Under the pieces are notes generated by a model. The model was not told the DNA's origin and searched no databases. It saw nothing but the letters and a program-made list of their open reading frames with translations. A program made the position numbers and the translations under genes. Shown here in pieces: positions 25,661-36,030 of a stretch of DNA of 64,000 nucleotides (position 1 is its first letter; each line of letters starts with the position of its first letter). This DNA comes from Nissolia schottii (Eukaryota > Streptophyta > Magnoliopsida > Fabales > Fabaceae), in NCBI GenBank assembly GCA_003254905.1, contig QANU01047209.1, positions 1,749 through 65,748 of the forward strand. Direction: 5' to 3'.

Positions 25661-27044
25661 TGTGAAGAAGATTCTTTCTCTGACCATTGATGGCTTGGTT
25701 TTGATGAAGACAAGAACATCAACAAAAAGCAAGAAAAAGGCAAAGACACAACCGATGAATTGCAACGATCAACCGATCATCATATTGAAGGTTCAAGTGT
25801 TTTTACCTTAGAGTTTAATAGTTAGCACTTGTTATTGATATCATGGTTAATGGCTCATAAGGTTTTCATTCTAACAAGTCTAACACTTTTGCTAAAACCC
25901 TAAAATCATTTAGCAACACTTCTATAGGGTTTGCAACACTTGGAAAACACTTTGCTGTGTCAGTAATAGATTACTGGATTTCAGTAATTGATTACCAGAG
26001 TTCAGTAATCGATTACAGGGTTTCAGTAATCGATTACCAGCATCAAAAATGTGAAAATATAACATTTTCTGCATGAGTAATCGATTACCAACTTGCTGTA
26101 ATCGATTACCAACACGAAAATTTGAAAATAACTCAAATTTTATGAGTGTAATCGATTACCAAACCGTGCTAATCGATTACCACTTCAAAGAATTTGAAAA
26201 TTGGCAGTTTCTATGTGTGTAATCGATTACCACACTTTATTAATCGATTACATGTTCGAATGGGTGTGTTTTTTCATGAAACAATGCGTTGTTTTGCATC
26301 TGTATGCATTGGCAATGGTTCATGAACAGGCACCTCTGCCTATATAAGATTGGAACTCATGCAGAACAAAAACATAACTCCAGAACTCAATTCTCACTTT
26401 CATATTCACAAAGTTCTGATCAAATTTCAATGGTGTTTCAATCCAAATCTTAAGAAAGCCCTTTGAGCCTTAACTGTTATATCTGAAGTGCTTTCTATTC
26501 AGGATTATCCAACCCTGAGTTTTAGGATTGGCAAAGCCATTGTATTACTTCTTCATACAACTGTGATTGTTGTTATACACCGTAGTGTTCGGTGTGGTTT
26601 TGTTAATCACCGTAGTGTTCGGTGTGGTTGTTCTGATATTCACCGTAGTGTTCGGTGAAGGTACTGTGTAACCAGGGGAACGGGTTTGTTCTCTTGTAGT
26701 TATCGGTGTAAGTGCCTCGGTTGTGAGGTTGTACACAACACAAGTTTACATAGTGGAAAAATCTCTGAATCAGAACAGGGGACTGGACGTAGCCTTCGGT
26801 GGTTGAAGGTGAACCAAGATAAATTCTCTGGTGTAATCTTTCTTATCCCTACACTCCTTTACATTCAGCAATTTACAATTTCCGCTGCTTTTAACGTTAA
26901 ACATCTATTCGGTTTATTGCTGGGTCTTGTTCACAATTTGGGAATTAGGGTTCATAACATTCACCATCCAACAAAGAGCCAAAATCTGTCAAAAACAAGA
27001 GAAACCTAATTCACCCCCCTCTTAGGTTGCTATCTAGAGTTACA
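25661..27044 (+). repeat. Right LTR of the family-A element
   Basis: Same ends as the left LTR. It lacks one 72-bp unit of the palindrome array and otherwise differs by scattered substitutions. Confidence 0.95.
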
Positions 27045-27130
27045 GAAGAGGCTACATGAGATGTGGTACCACTTAATATTTGATTTAAAGAAAGAGAGAC
27101 TGGGATTTTCACTGTATGAAAATGTGATGA
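27045..27130 (-). pseudogene. Copia protease active-site remnant
   Basis: The minus strand reads SGTTSHVAS, resembling the DSGATDHV protease motif. It joins in sense to the LPNGS segment at 21.7 kb once the family-A element is removed. This is the 5'-most recognisable part of the minus-strand copia element; no gag or LTR is seen beyond it. Confidence 0.7.
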
Positions 27131-27151
27131 ATGCATGGAGAGGTTAGGAAA

Positions 27152-27154
<3 letters not shown>

Positions 27155-27198
<44 letters not shown>
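27155..27198. repeat. AT dinucleotide microsatellite
   Basis: Twenty-two AT repeats. Confidence 0.98.
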
Positions 27199-27201
<3 letters not shown>

Positions 27202-28604
27202 AATTCTAAAACATTAGTTAAATTTTAATTAGAGACGTGGGCAGGCGTTGGGCACTAACATTTTATACTTGGATAGGGCCAGAGCATTAACGTAAAGATA
27301 TAATTGGAGCTATTCATCAAAAACAGATATTTGGAACTCGGCCCGGGGATGCGACCAGAATGCAGAGCTAACATGGGTTCTGTGGTGAGGACTGAGGAGA
27401 ATGGAAAATGTAGTCTATCTTTGTTCTTGGTCCACATGCAAAGTGAAAGCATAGCCCAAAGTGCAGGAAATTAGATTAGATAGCCCCAACTATGGAGTGT
27501 GATAAGGTAAAAGTTCGCCTTATTTCCTAACTATTAATTTAAATTCTCAAAAATGAAATTCTTATTATTTTGGAGGATAAAATGAAATATCTTATTTTTA
27601 GATTAATAAAATAAAAATAAAATTCATTCTTATTTTATTAATTTAGTAGTAAGATCTATCATTTCATTTTTTTTTTAGAGTGAGAGATTTTATTTTAAAA
27701 GTTTATTTTAGAAGATCATTATTCATAACGTAATGTGTATTGAGTTTTATCCATAAAAATAAAAAAAAACATTTCGTAGAAAAAGATCTATTGTTTAGAG
27801 TGAGTTCAAGCTACCCGAACATGGTCATGGTTGGGACTATATATGTTATGAAAAATGAATACATCTTTTGATTGGAGGTAAGATTTCAACCAACATCTTT
27901 TCCTGACGAAGAAAAAATTAATCTTACACTGTTGCAATAGTCAGCCGGCGGCTCTGCAGAAATTTGTTGGTAGATGACATTCGCAAGTCACGAGCCGTAA
28001 CCTCCTCCTACCCCGCTTCTTGTCTCTTCTGTTATTTTTCTTTTTTCTTTATTTTCCCTTTTAACACTAATTTTTATGAAAATAATATCACTTTTTTTCC
28101 AACTCGGAAAGGTTGAGATCTCGTAGAGGTTGTGTTTATCCAAAATATCATTAACTTCTTCTTCTTCTTCTTTAATTTGACAAATAATAATAATGACAAT
28201 AATAAGCCTCAATTGATGTTTTTTTTTTAATTTTATTTGTATCATAACTCACCATATATTTTAAATGGAGAAAGAAAATGATGAGTGAAACAAATATTTC
28301 AAGATAATTTAATCTAAACACTTAATATTTTTTATAAGTATATGTAAATTAATTGATATCTTAATTTACGTGCTTGTGTCAAAATTGACATTTAATATTA
28401 GAGGGAGTAAAACATCATAATAAGAATGAATCTTCTCATGTGTAATTTTCACATGACAAGATTATATGTAATCTCTTATCATCAATTTAAAATGTACAAT
28501 TCATACATAATATAAGTACTGAAAAAAAAATTGATGATAAAAAATCACACATAATGCTAGAGTCACCAAAATTCGCAAATGGACCAGAAGCGAATTTTAC
28601 CAAG
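27199..28604. other. Intergenic AT-rich DNA
   Basis: No gene recognised. A more GC-rich patch at 27240-27480 has no coherent long frame. Short GA/CT-rich runs lie near 28020-28170. Confidence 0.45.
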
Positions 28605-29110
28605 CACTACAAGAAAACAACTCATTATCGTCAGAGTTACCGTTGAAAATTTGCACGGTTACCGTCAGACATCGGCCCGACGGTAAAGTGCTCAATGATA
28701 ATCAATTTACCGTCGGACAACGACAACTGACGGTAATTACCGCCGGAATAAACTGACAGAAAACAGTTCACATGTGAGTACATTTGAACCAGTTTACCAT
28801 CGGTCAATAGCTACAGTAAAGATAATAATAGTTCATTCCTTTACCACCGTCGGCTAAAACCGACGGTAAATATATTAGTATTTTATTCGTTTACCATCAG
28901 TTAATATCGACGATAAAAATAACAATATTTTATTCCTTTACCACCGTCGATCACTATCGATGATAAATATATTATTATTTTATTCCTTTACCGTCAGCTA
29001 CAGCTGACGGTAAAGATATTAATATTTTATTGTCTAAATATTAATATTTAATTCCATTACTGTCGGTTGTTGGTCATCAATAATATTGGACCTTACTGTC
29101 GGCTATTGAC
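28605..29110 (+). mobile_element. CACTA transposon end with subterminal repeats
   Basis: Starts CACTACAAGAAAAC. Subterminal motifs TTACCGTCGG and CCGACGGTAA recur in both orientations through 29110. No matching right end or transposase is found; the region to 29340 is plain AT-rich DNA. Confidence 0.75.
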
Positions 29111-29696
29111 GGTAATAATTAAATATTAAAAAAAAACAAAATTTTAATTAAAATTTTATTATTTATTTTAACAAATTATTATTTATTTTAATTAAAATTT
29201 TAATAAATTATATAATTATATTAATAAATAATTTTAATTAATTTTTGTATTTTATGAATATATAGAAATTTATATTTAATAACTAATTAAATATTTGTTT
29301 AATTAATACTAAAATATTAAATAAAAATTAAGCGATTAAAATAGGGAATTGTAACACCCTAGCTAGCTAGTTATGCTTAAGTCGTAAACAATGCTCACTA
29401 GGTTGTTATCTGCTTTGGTTGGAATACCTTTAGTCCTATAATATCTTTGAAATACCCTTTACTTGAAAATATGGACCAAGTTAAAAATTTTCTCAACTTA
29501 TTTATGAAACATGAAATATGAGCCACGCGTAGAATGAAGCATATATTGCAAGCGATCCCATATCTAGTAATGCGGCTCAAACTTATTCTCATACAGATGC
29601 ATTCTAACCATTCCAACATCCAATATTCTATGGCGCTTGCACAAAGAACACGGACATCTTTTCCCATTAGAAGGGTGTAATATAGTATGCAAATAG
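29111..29696. other. AT-rich stretch before the first Mutator-like element
   Basis: 29111-29350 is nearly pure A/T. From 29350 to 29696 the sequence is normal but non-coding as far as I can see; the minus-strand frame crossing it extends from the element's inverted end. Confidence 0.4.
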
Positions 29697-29705
29697 TAGA
29701 CAAGG

Positions 29706-31737
29706 ACGATTTTACTCTTTTGCCCCTGGCATACAAACTAATTATGAAAATACCTCCGGTTGGAAACATATTACAAGAATACCACAGTTTTGGCTGATGT
29801 GGCAGTCGCCGGCCGCATGGCATTCCACGGTAGATCCGCCAGCACGGTTGGCGAATGGAACAGGCGAATTCAACACAAAAGTTGCAACAAGCTTGGCGAA
29901 TCCAACAGAAGATCGCCAACCGGTTAGGCGAATTTAACACAAATTCGCCAACTGGTTTGGCGAATCCTGTTCAAAGGAAAAGCAATTAAAATTGTACTAT
30001 TCATTCTAATAAGTCATTACAATCACATTAATAAATTTTGTTAATTTGTGTAGGCACATGCGAAAACATGGCTTCTTAGGTAAGCTGCAAAAATCAAAAA
30101 AATAATTTTGCAAAAAGGCTGAGACGCTCTTTATCGTGTGCGTGGGGGATATTCATCGATTTGCACTTCGAAGAGCCCAAACGGCTTGACCTCATGCACA
30201 CGAGCTCAAATCCCTTCTCAACTATTTTTAATAATACAACAACTGCTAAAGGTATATAAACACTTAAAAGGTTTGTGATCTAACCAATGTGGGACTAGAT
30301 CTTTTGAAATACCAAAATGTGAAACACTTAGTTCACACAAGTTCACATCACCATGTTTTGCCCTATACAACTACTATACACATCACCATGCTTTTGGCCT
30401 ATACAACCACTATTCACATCACCACTATACAACTTGTGATTTTTAGCTATCTCACTCATGCTCCAATACCATGCTCCTAAGTTTAAACCTCTTGGCTCTT
30501 GTGTATATTATTGACGAGAGCACTAAGAAGGAAGCCAAAAGCACTATTGCAAGCTGCAAAATAAGTCACTACACTCAAACTTCAAAAATTGGAATAGATA
30601 TATAATAATAGAACTAAGTTTCCAAGAAAATAAAAGTGGAGCTGAAACTATAATAATAATTTTTTAAAAAATAAATAAAGTGGAACAGTGAAACTGGGCT
30701 TGAACCGAAATTATGAATTGGAGCAGTTAAACATAAGATGAAATGCACCTGAACATTCAGAATAATAAGGAATGAAGAGGAAAAAGAAATAGCACAAAAC
30801 AGAAATAACATTCAAACTTCAAACAAACACAACACTTGCAAATTGCAAAACCAAAGCTAATAAAACACTTTCACAATCATAAAAAGACAATTTAGAGATG
30901 ATTGATCTCAATTGCCAAAACAATGAAACCAAGATCCACCATCCACAAAACAAGACCAGAAACAAATGGAAATAAAAACCAAATTGAACATGTGTTCCCT
31001 CAAACCAAACACATACCAAATCCTATTAGTATTAGATAATGTGAATAGTGGTTGCATAGGCCAAAAGCATGGTGGTGTGTATAGTAGTTGTATAGGGCAA
31101 AGCATGGTAATGTGAACTTATGTGAACTAAGTGTTTCACATTTTGATATTTCAAAAGTTTTAGTCCCACATTGGTTGGATCACAAACCTTTTAAGTGTTT
31201 ATATACCTTTAGTAGTTATTGTATTAGTAAACATAGTTGAGAAGAGAGTTGGGCTCATGCGCATGAGGCCAAGCCGTTTGGGCTCTTCGAAGTGCAAATC
31301 GATGGATCCCCCGTGCATGATAAAGAGCGTCCCAGCCTTTTTGCAAAATTATTTTTTTGATTTTTGCAGCTTACCTAAGAAACCATGTTTTCGCATGAGC
31401 CTACACAAATTAACAAAATTTATTAATGTAGTTGTAATGACTTATTAGAATGAATAATGCAATTTTAATTGTTTTTCCTTTGAACAGGATTCGCCTAATC
31501 GGTTAGCGATCTTCTGTTGGATTCGCCAAGCTTGTTGCCACTTTTGTGTTGAAATCGCCAAGGTTGTGGGCGAATTCTTACTGCATTCACCAACTGTGCT
31601 GCCGGATCTACCGTGGAATGCCACGCGGCCCGCGGATGCCACGTCACCCAAAACCGTGGTATTCCTATCATATGTTTTCAATCGCAGGTATTTTCGTAAT
31701 TACATTGTATGGCAGAGGTAAAAGAGTAAAATTGTCG
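29706..31737. mobile_element. Mutator-like element with about 700-bp terminal inverted repeats
   Basis: The left arm (29706 to about 30425) and right arm (about 31025-31737) are inverted copies over some 700 bp. They include the splice-like TTTTTGCAGCTTACC segment and several ATTCGCCAAC / GTTGGCGAAT modules. Flanks TAGACAAGG (29697-29705) and TAGACAAGC (31738-31746) form a 9-bp duplication with one mismatch, the Mutator signature. The centre (about 30430-31020) has no recognisable gene, so it is non-autonomous. The 180-codon minus frame in the left arm and its mirror in the right arm are not genes. Confidence 0.85.
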
Positions 31738-32194
31738 TAGACAAGCACTTTCAACTAAACATCAACGTTTTCTCTAAAGTAATGATATGAAGGATTGTTT
31801 AGGGATGTGCTAGCTTTTGAGGTTTGAGTGATATGTTAAAGGAAAAAAAAAACTTGTATTTGAAAAGAATCCCTCTTCTTCCGAGGATTTTTTTCTCTTT
31901 TGCCACAACTGTTCAAAGAAATTACTAAAATACCATCATTTTCAAACTATTTACCGTACTACCACGGTTTGCGTTGACGTGGACGCGGCGCCACGCTTGG
32001 CATGCCACGTAGGATTCGCCAAACCGGTAGGCAAATTAGGCTTGGATTTGCCAAATCAGTAGGCAAATCCTTTGGAAGGAAAAAATGAAAAATGCAAGAA
32101 AAGTGCCAACACGGTTGGCAAATCCTACATGGATTCGCCTAGCGTGTTGGCAAATCCTGTACGCCGAGCCCTCCTCCCTTTCACAACTCTAAAC

Positions 32195-32430
32195 CCCATA
32201 ACCACTAACCCAAACACCATAACCTAAACCCTAAGCGATTAACTATAGCCTGTAAACCTTAACCCGAACCAAAATTCCGTCCCCCGAAGAACAACACGCA
32301 AAATCCATCACACAAACACCTAAAACCCAACACCGAAAACCCTAAATCCTAGTACTTCCTAAAATCATCATCCCGAAACCAAAACCCATAGTCATAAACG
32401 GTAATCCATAGTATATCGTAGACCGTAACG
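32195..32430. repeat. Degenerate telomere-like repeats inside the Mutator-like element
   Basis: Imperfect CCCTAA, AACCCTAA and ACCTAAA units follow the left arm immediately, C-rich on the plus strand. The same arrangement, in mirror orientation and longer, lies inside the PMD element at 40.7-41.3 kb. Confidence 0.65.
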
Positions 32431-33038
32431 CCTAAACTCAACAGATTGACCTGTGTTAGTCATGTTACTTGTTGGTGACTATTAGTTAATGTATTTTTGT
32501 ATTTGTGACAATTTACAGCGTATAAGATGGCTCATCATATCACACTAAGTCCAGAGGACGCACCTTCTCTGGAGCTCCAGCCATTTTGTGTGTCCCAACA
32601 TACTTTTAGCGTTGACTATGCAAACTGAGTTTAATCTACAATATGCGAACTTGCTTGTTTAGGGTTTATGAACAACCACTGGTGTTAACTTCCTGTGTTT
32701 ATTTTTAGGAACAACCATTAGATCAACCATTGAATTGCTTGTTTATTTTTACGAACAACCATGAGTCCACTTGATTTTTTAGGGTTATGAACACTCAACA
32801 AATTAGAGGTGTATGTGAATATGCCAATGTTAAATCATGTCATCGACCTAATATCATTAAACTACGCTATGAAATGAACGTTTGACATATATCATTAAAT
32901 CAAAAGGGCACAAGCGTGTAGACATATAGTAAACGACATGAAAAAAAATAACATTAAAATGTCCATATCATGATTTTAAACTTCAATTTCACATAAAGTC
33001 GTACATAAAAACTAATAAAACATATCCTGACCGGCTAC

Positions 33039-33608
33039 CTACGACTCACTCTGCGGCAGTCGACGGTCAGTATCAGACGGGCCAGGCTGGGATGGGTAAG
33101 TATATGGGGGTGGCGGGTGGTATGGGCATGGTGGGGGTGTGTAAGAATGGGGCGGGAGTGGATGGGAGGTATAAGGATGGGGCTGGGAGGTGTAAGAAGG
33201 TGGCTGGGAGGTATAAGGATTGGGCTGGGAGGTGTAAGAGGGTGGTTGGGAGGTGTAAGGGCAGGACGGCGGTGGGTAGGAGTAACCGTGTGCTGGTGGG
33301 TAAGGGCAAGGGAACGCATGTGGGTAAGGGTATGGCCGTAGAGGTGGTGGGATGCCAGCGTCGACGGTGGGTGTAGGACCGGACTCTGATGGCGTAGGCT
33401 GCTGTGTAGAAGACCCAGAGTCATCGGTCGCAAGAATGCTTCGTCTGCCGTCCGCTAATCCAGTTCGCCTCCTCCGACGTGGTCTACGGTCACCCTGGTC
33501 ATCAGCGTCCGTAGGAGGTGGCACGTTGGTCGTAGGAGCAGGAGCGAACTGGAATTGTTCAACCCTTATCCGATCATGCTCCTGTACGACACACAGGATC
33601 TCCTCCAT
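33039..33608 (-). pseudogene. Captured 3' part of a PMD-type gene, Pro/Tyr-rich tail
   Basis: An open frame of 189 residues. Its first 65 or so (EHDRIRVEQFQFAPAP, PPPTDADDQGDRRPRRRRR, GLADGRR) match the minus-strand segment 38977-38755, which is the C-terminal end of the PMD-like protein decayed at 38.75-40.65 kb. The rest is a repeat of the type PYTSQPPS with Pro, Tyr, Ser. The PMD domain proper is missing. It begins about 100 bp inside the right arm, so the arm could act as promoter. Whether it is translated is unknown. Confidence 0.65.
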
Positions 33609-34169
33609 AAGTGAGTTAAAATTTGAGAGAGATAAAATTTTAGAGAGATAAGTGAATTTTGAGAAAATGAGGAAAGTGGAATGAAAGGGGGAGGAAGGCT
33701 AAATAAGTAGGCTCGGCGTACAGGATTTGCCAACACGTTAGGCGAATCCATGTAGGATTTGCCAACCGTGTTGGCACTTTTCTTGCATTTTTCGTTTTTT
33801 CCTTCCAAAGGATTAGCCTACCGATTTGGCAAATCCAAGCCTAATTTGCCTACTGGTTTGGCGAATCCTACGTGACATGCCATGCGTGCCGCCGCGTCCA
33901 CGTCAGCACAAACCGTGGTAGTATGGTAAATAGTTTGAAAACAATGGTATTTTAGTAATTTTTTTAAACAGTTGTGGCAAAAGAGAAAAAAACTCTTCTT
34001 CCCATGAGCAGCCTCGTAAGTTTGTGTGGACCACATTGATCATCTCCTTTAGCTAACCTCGTCATATCATGTTCAAAATTCAAAGTTGTCATATTTGACC
34101 GCCAGTCCAATCATCCCACCCACGCTCACACCATCGTCACTCCAAAGACTTTTCATATCTCCACTTCAT

Positions 34170-34177
34170 TATAAATG
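34170..34177 (+). promoter_or_regulatory. TATA box of the second dirigent gene
   Basis: TATAAATG lies 82 bp upstream of the ATG, in sequence similar to the first gene's promoter. The Mutator-like element ends at 33995, so the proximal promoter is only about 170 bp from transposon DNA. Confidence 0.65.
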
Positions 34178-34258
34178 AAATGCTATAGCCTATCAAACAT
34201 CAGTGAGAATACTAAGCATCAACACAGTTGAGAGATATATTCCCAATAACTCTCCGCA

Positions 34259-34903
34259 ATGGCCAGATCCAAAATTCTCCTCATTCCACTCACTCTCACC
34301 GTTCTCTTCTCCTCCCTCTACACCGCCGAGCCCTACTCTCAAAGAATCTCGCCAACATCATTGGGGTTCCACGAGGAGAAGCTCACCCACCTCCACTTCT
34401 ACTTCCACGACGTCGTCTCAGGCCCAAAGCCCACCATGCGCATAGTCGCTGAGCCCAAGAACAGGCCCAAAGACTCCCTCCCCTTCGGAACCGTCGTAAT
34501 AATAGAGGATCCGCTTACCGCTGGGCCGGAACCCGATTCCAAACTAATCGGAAAGGCCCAAGGGCTTTACACCTCTATAGCCCAAGAAGAGATGGCACTA
34601 ATGATGGTTATGACTTTTGCGTTCACCGAAGGCGAGTTCAACGGGAGCACGCTCAGCCTGATGGGCCGGAACATGGTCGAGCTCCCCGTCAGGGAGATGC
34701 CGATCACCGGCGGGACCGGCGCGTTCCGGTTCGCGCGTGGGTTCGCCAAGACAAAATTCGTTTCGGTCGATTTCTCGAAAGGGGATGCTATCGTTGAATA
34801 TGACGTGTACGTGTCCCACTATTTGACCCCCGATTCGTCTCCTGCTAACTATAACGAGGGGCTCCAGTTCATGGTAGACCCTATATTGGGAAATAGCCTG
34901 TAA
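34259..34903 (+). CDS. Dirigent-like protein, intronless
   Basis: 214 residues in one frame, the usual structure for this family. A likely signal peptide spans residues 1-23. Conserved blocks are FYFHDVVSGP (about 49-58), EDPLTAGPEPDSKLIGKAQG (about 83-102), FNGSTLSLMGRN, REMPITGGTGAFRFARGF and VEYDVYVSHY, ending FMVDPILG. It aligns along its whole length with the first dirigent gene, so the pair are duplicates separated by about 25 kb of transposon DNA. It likely acts in the apoplast in oriented phenolic coupling or a related step; the substrate cannot be told. No frame damage is seen and the start is the first ATG after the TATA box that fits the family. Confidence 0.95.
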   Translation: MARSKILLIPLTLTVLFSSLYTAEPYSQRISPTSLGFHEEKLTHLHFYFHDVVSGPKPTMRIVAEPKNRPKDSLPFGTVVIIEDPLTAGPEPDSKLIGKAQGLYTSIAQEEMALMMVMTFAFTEGEFNGSTLSLMGRNMVELPVREMPITGGTGAFRFARGFAKTKFVSVDFSKGDAIVEYDVYVSHYLTPDSSPANYNEGLQFMVDPILGNSL

Positions 34904-35346
34904 GCTGCTGAGATTTTTTGAGGGTGATTTGGGTTGGCGTAAGGGTTAATTAGAAATAAGAAAGTGCGACCTACTTGTTGGTGAGGTCTGCCTAAATTAA
35001 TCGAGTTAGCTTAGGGATCATTGTACTTCTCTCTGAACCGAAATGCCTAGTATTATCACTTTTTTTTTTTTTTGGTTACTAAATGAGTGGAATGTTACGA
35101 TTTTGAAACTTACATAAATAAATATGCCATCTCTGAATGATAGTTTTATTTTGTCAACAATGAATGTTAGTCTGTACAATAAGTCTAAGTGCGTGTTTGG
35201 AAATTAGACCTCACTAGTTTGATGGTTTTGTTAAATGTTTAGCATGTTACGATTATAGAATGGTTTCCCAAATGTTTTATGGGTAAGGACTCTTATTTTT
35301 AAAAATTTGTTCATTTTGGATAAAACATGTGAGAAACCATTTTATA
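34904..35346. other. 3' flank of the second dirigent gene
   Basis: Probable 3' UTR then AT-rich DNA; no other feature recognised. Confidence 0.5.
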
Positions 35347-35965
35347 ATTAGATCTAATTAGTTCTCCTAAAGTTTTAAAATCCTAAGATAATAAACCCTA
35401 CAATCGTCAAAGTTTATTAACCTAGAATCAATCTTAACCACAACATGCAATCACTATATCGCAAATTAGGAAAGGAACAAACCTGAATAAACCTTAAGCA
35501 CCGAACCTCTAATTGATTCTAACCTAGAATTATCACATGCAAGATATTAGGAAAACTACCCCTCCATGGGTGGAGGATAAAAGCTTATGATAAATAAATA
35601 AAACGCAAAAAAATTAGAATTGAAATAAACGGAAAAAAAAACCTTAAATAATTTGACAGCGAGAAACGAATAGAGTTGTGCGAGAATTCAAAAACGGTGA
35701 CGAAAGCTTCAATGATCTTTTAAACCAGAGAGACTAGATTAATAGCACTAACATTAACCTATTGCTAAAGAGAGAGAAAATAATGTAGAAAACCTTGTCT
35801 AAAAGGTGTTGTTTTTGGAATTGGATAATAGTCGCCAAATTGGGGTTACCCTATGTCTATTTATAGCTCTTTTGGGTTGAAATTATGGTTTCTGGTCTCA
35901 GACTCGCGTTTTAGGCCTCTGCGATCGTGCCTTGCGCGAGTTGCATTGTGTCTTTAAAATGTCAT
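35347..35965 (-). mobile_element. Truncated LTR, family B, inverted
   Basis: Aligns in reverse complement with the middle of the family-B LTR (landmarks CATGGGTGGAGGATAA and TATGTCTATTTATAGC). It lacks both ends. It stands head to head with the plus-strand LTR starting at 36031. Confidence 0.7.
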
Positions 35966-36030
35966 TACGTAAGTTATCCAACTTGCTAACAGGAAACCCT
36001 AAAGAAAACTAATAAATCCTACAATATCGC

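Larger units (their letters stand above)
21727..27044 (+). mobile_element. Complete but pol-deleted Ty1/copia element, family A
   Basis: 5318 bp with LTRs at 21727-23182 (1456 bp) and 25661-27044 (1384 bp), both TG...CA. The perfect target duplication GAAGA flanks it (21722-21726 and 27045-27049). An initiator-Met-type primer site follows the left LTR and a purine tract precedes the right LTR. The internal region is only about 2.5 kb: an intact gag frame, a broken protease start, then near-terminal sequence. Integrase, reverse transcriptase and RNase H are missing, so it is non-autonomous. It inserted into the older minus-strand copia element. Confidence 0.95.
31885..33995. mobile_element. 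Mutator-like element carrying a PMD gene fragment
   Basis: Inverted arms of about 290 bp at 31885-32172 and 33708-33995 match closely. Landmarks are TTTTTTTCTCTTTTGCCACA at the tips, then CACGGTTTG, GGCATGCC and repeated TTCGCC...GGCGAA modules. Flanks TTCTTCCGA (31876-31884) and TTCTTCCCA (33996-34004) are a 9-bp duplication with one mismatch. Inside are telomere-like DNA and a minus-strand fragment of a PMD-type gene. It lies only about 140 bp from the preceding Mutator-like element. No transposase is present. Confidence 0.88.

Noticed and set aside
29398..29940. 180-codon minus-strand frame and its plus-strand mirror at 31546-31740
   Set aside because: They lie in the two inverted arms of one transposon and mirror each other; this is arm sequence, not a gene.
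33092..33376. Gly/Val-rich plus-strand frame
   Set aside because: Antisense to the Pro/Tyr repeat tract of the PMD-derived fragment.
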